Assembly: GCA_964431105.1 (NCBI GenBank)
Contig: CAYSIR010000207.1
Span: 1 to 7,419 of the forward strand
DNA from: RECH01 sp964431105
GTDB lineage: Bacteria > Cyanobacteriota > Cyanobacteriia > RECH01
Reading direction: 5' to 3'
Length of the DNA stretch: 7,419 nt
Shown here piece after piece: positions 5,666 to 7,419 of the stretch. The translations under genes and the position numbers were made by a program. Each line of letters opens with the position of its first letter. Position 1 is the first letter of the stretch. Under the pieces are notes generated by a model. The model did no database searches, had not been told where the DNA came from, and was given only the letters and a program-made list of their open reading frames with translations.

Positions 5666-5959
5666 TTACAGGTAAATAACCTCTGCTAAAATTATTTCTC
5701 CGATGCGCGGCTTCAACCCAGATTTATGCACTAAATCGACTTTGATACCCAAATGATCGCTTAGATAATTTTCTAGATTAATAAATTTCAGTAAGCTAGG
5801 CGTTTCAGAAAACTCCACCAAAATGTCAATGTCGCTATCTTCCGTTTGCTCCTGACGAACGTAGGAACCAAAAATTCCCAGTTGTTTGACATGATACTGG
5901 GACTGTAAATCTGGTTGGTGCTGCGTAAACCATTGCTGAATATTATCTAGAGATTTCAT
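5666..5959 (-). CDS. MNT-type minimal nucleotidyltransferase, antitoxin-like
   Basis: This 97-residue protein matches the minimal nucleotidyltransferase fold. It has GSYVR at 31-35, a GS-x10-DxD catalytic motif with Asp43 and Asp45, and a likely third carboxylate at Asp75 (KVDLV). Length and the C-terminal pattern (ILAEVIYL) match cyanobacterial MntA-like proteins. In characterised MNT-HEPN toxin-antitoxin pairs these transfer AMP to the HEPN RNase toxin and silence it. The catalytic residues appear intact. The start is supported by GAGGGA six bases upstream on the minus strand. The HEPN (DUF86) gene that normally follows is not visible before the gap. It may have been lost, or lie elsewhere. 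It is divergent from the Uma2 gene. The family is secure; the antitoxin role is inferred. Confidence 0.88.
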   Translation of the reverse strand: MKSLDNIQQWFTQHQPDLQSQYHVKQLGIFGSYVRQEQTEDSDIDILVEFSETPSLLKFINLENYLSDHLGIKVDLVHKSGLKPRIGEIILAEVIYL

Positions 5960-6096
5960 ACGGTTCCCTCACGAAAGTCTAGAATCGGAAATACACAGTT
6001 CTCTAATTTTAAACGACTCGTCTTGTCCTTAGTGCTTCACATCAGTCCACTGACCTGCACGATGCGATCGCTTTTGGGTATTGACGAATAGAGGCG

Positions 6097-6672
6097 ATGA
6101 CTGCCCGACTTATGACAACCCGTTTTGCTATGAAAACGCTGGCTAAATGGTCTGTGAATGACTATCACCGCATGATTAACGCAGGCATTCTGCGCGATCG
6201 CCGTGTGGAATTGCTGGCAGGGGACATTGTTGAGATGAGTCCAGAAACCCCGATCCATTACACGACGACTAAACGGGCCGCCAAGTATCTGGAAGAACTG
6301 TTGGCAGGACGGGCAGAGGTTCGCTTCAATGGCCCGATAACCCTCGCCAATTCGGAACCCGAACCCGATATTGCGATCGTGCGGCTACCCGAATCCACCT
6401 ACGCCGATCGCCATCCCAATGCCCAAGATATTTTCTGGCTGATTGAAGTAGCGAACACCAGCTTGAAGACAGATGTCGAAATCAAAGCACAGATTTATGC
6501 TCAGGCAACCATTCAGGACTATTGGGTTGTAGATTTGGCGAACCGGCAGGTGATGGTGTTTAGAAATCCGCAAACAGGACAGTACACCGAGTCCAGTGCG
6601 ATCGCTCAGGGAATGATTACCCCTCTAGCGTTTAACGATGTGTTGATATCAGTTGAACAGTTGTTGTCGTAG
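6097..6672 (+). CDS. Uma2 family (DUF820) putative endonuclease
   Basis: This 191-residue protein is of the usual Uma2 length. The family has a PD-(D/E)xK restriction-like nuclease fold and is greatly expanded in cyanobacteria, with its biological role unsettled. Seen here are the N-terminal WSVNDYHRMINAGIL (18-32) and VELLAGDIVEMSPE (37-50). The catalytic segment EPDIAIVR (89-96) has Asp91. WLIEVANTSLKTDVEIK (114-130) contains Glu117 and Lys130, and YWVVDL lies at 142-147. All expected catalytic positions seem present. The start is uncertain: ATG 6097 has AGAGG only two bases upstream, while ATG 6112 or 6130 would fit the family N-terminus but lack a ribosome site. It converges on the ABC ATPase gene with 33 bases between. 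A chromosomal accessory role is inferred. Confidence 0.9.
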   Translation: MTARLMTTRFAMKTLAKWSVNDYHRMINAGILRDRRVELLAGDIVEMSPETPIHYTTTKRAAKYLEELLAGRAEVRFNGPITLANSEPEPDIAIVRLPESTYADRHPNAQDIFWLIEVANTSLKTDVEIKAQIYAQATIQDYWVVDLANRQVMVFRNPQTGQYTESSAIAQGMITPLAFNDVLISVEQLLS

Positions 6673-6673
6673 G

Positions 6674-6687
6674 GGCGATCGCCTTTT
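6674..6687 (+). terminator. Weak terminator-like site made from a HIP1 palindrome
   Basis: GGCGATCGCC (6674-6683) is followed directly by TTTT, just after the Uma2 stop codon in the 33-base convergent gap. As a hairpin the stem would be only about 3 bp with a GATC loop, so termination is doubtful. It may simply be an ordinary HIP1-type site. Confidence 0.25.
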
Positions 6688-6705
6688 GTCTTCCGACTAG
6701 CTTAT

Positions 6706-7419
6706 CTAAACCGCCGCAAAACTCATCCGGCTTAAGAACGTTTGCAAGCGCTCGCTCTTGGGATTGGTCAACACCTGACGGGCAGAACCTTCTTCTTCGA
6801 TATAGCCTTTGTTGAGGAAAATGACGCGATCGGCCACTTCCCGCGCAAACTGCATTTCGTGGGTGACGATGATCATCGTCATGCCTTCTTCGGCGAGTTG
6901 TTTCATCACGAGCAGCACCTCACCCACCAATTCCGGGTCAAGGGCGCTAGTCGGTTCATCGAATAACATCACCTGCGGTTTCATGCAGAGGGAACGAGCG
7001 ATCGCCACCCGTTGCTTCTGTCCACCAGAAAGCTGATCGGGAAAAGCCTCAGCTTTTTCTAGCATTCCGACCTTATCAAGATATAAACGAGCAGTTTGTA
7101 TACTCTCTTTGCGGGGCTGCCCCAAAACCTTACAGGGCGCAAGGATTAGGTTTTCTAGAACGCTCTTGTGCGGAAATAAGTTAAACTGCTGAAACACCAT
7201 ACCCACATTTTTGCGGAGGCGGCGCAATTCTTTCAGCGGTAGATTTGGCGATGAAATATCAATGCTATTGACAATCAAGCGACCACCGTTAATCTGCTCT
7301 AAGCGGTTAATGCAGCGCAGTAGGGTACTTTTGCCGCAGCCCGATGACCCAATAATGGCAACCACTTCACCAAACGCAATCTGAGTACTGATGCCGTTGA
7401 TGACCTGAAGGGAGCCATA
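6706..7419 (-). CDS. Polar amino-acid ABC importer, ATP-binding subunit (5' partial)
   Basis: This is the ATPase of a GlnQ/HisP-type amino-acid uptake system, working with a membrane permease and a binding protein. 237 residues are visible and the frame stays open to the window edge. Visible residue 1 (Tyr, in YGSLQV) aligns with the adenine-stacking Tyr16 of HisP, so roughly 15 residues lie outside. Motifs in visible numbering are Walker A GSSGCGKST (24-32), Q-loop VFQQFN (about 75-80), signature LSGGQ (130-134), Walker B VMLFDE (150-155), SALD (158-161) and the switch His187 in VTHEM. All key residues are intact. A GTG at 7363-7365 is not the start, because conserved family sequence continues upstream of it. 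The permease gene is probably just outside. The substrate amino acid cannot be fixed. Confidence 0.95.
   Translation of the reverse strand, partial: YGSLQVINGISTQIAFGEVVAIIGSSGCGKSTLLRCINRLEQINGGRLIVNSIDISSPNLPLKELRRLRKNVGMVFQQFNLFPHKSVLENLILAPCKVLGQPRKESIQTARLYLDKVGMLEKAEAFPDQLSGGQKQRVAIARSLCMKPQVMLFDEPTSALDPELVGEVLLVMKQLAEEGMTMIIVTHEMQFAREVADRVIFLNKGYIEEEGSARQVLTNPKSERLQTFLSRMSFAAV

Noticed and set aside
5564..5689. Short + strand frame beginning MVSSVAAV after the gap
   Set aside because: It has no ribosome binding site, overlaps the end of the nucleotidyltransferase gene and matches nothing recognisable. A minus-strand tail reading MMQQKYEAVE was dropped for the same reasons.

Overview
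The window looks like part of a cyanobacterial chromosome scaffold. The octamer GCGATCGC (HIP1), a hallmark of many cyanobacterial genomes, recurs both inside and between genes. A small DUF2949 protein, a family known mainly from cyanobacteria, is present. The first ~160 bases carry palindromic intergenic repeats of a kind common in filamentous cyanobacteria. The genus cannot be fixed from this sequence. A run of exactly 100 N at 5346-5445 is an assembly gap of unknown true length.

Layout. 1-567 is non-coding and repeat-rich. 568-1152 (+) encodes a PrxQ/BCP-type peroxiredoxin with an N-terminal export or anchor segment. It converges on a DUF2949 gene at 1401-1595 (-), and several palindromes including a terminator-like hairpin lie between the two. 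1596-2098 is a non-coding, HIP1-rich stretch. 2099-3205 (+) encodes a Gfo/Idh/MocA-type NAD(P)-dependent oxidoreductase. A 51-base near-perfect palindrome (3231-3281), flanked by a 10-base direct repeat, separates it from larC (3347-4741, +). LarC is the CTP-dependent nickel-insertion enzyme of the nickel-pincer cofactor pathway, and here it carries a nine-unit histidine repeat. 4875-5345 (+) is an unrecognised gene cut by the gap. 5666-5959 (-) is a small MNT-type nucleotidyltransferase with no visible HEPN partner. 6097-6672 (+) is a Uma2-family (DUF820) putative nuclease. 6706-7419 (-) is the ATPase of a polar amino-acid ABC importer, whose N-terminus lies beyond the window.

There is no evident multi-gene operon. 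Most genes stand alone, separated by 30-500 bases and often on alternating strands, as is usual in cyanobacteria. The first half looks like ordinary chromosome (stress defence, metabolism, metal cofactor assembly). The stretch from ~4627 to ~6063 lacks complete HIP1 octamers and holds the unrecognised gene and the orphan antitoxin-like gene, so it looks more accessory. No strong candidate for a wholly new system was seen. The most distinctive features are the metal-binding repeat in LarC and the large palindrome just upstream of it.
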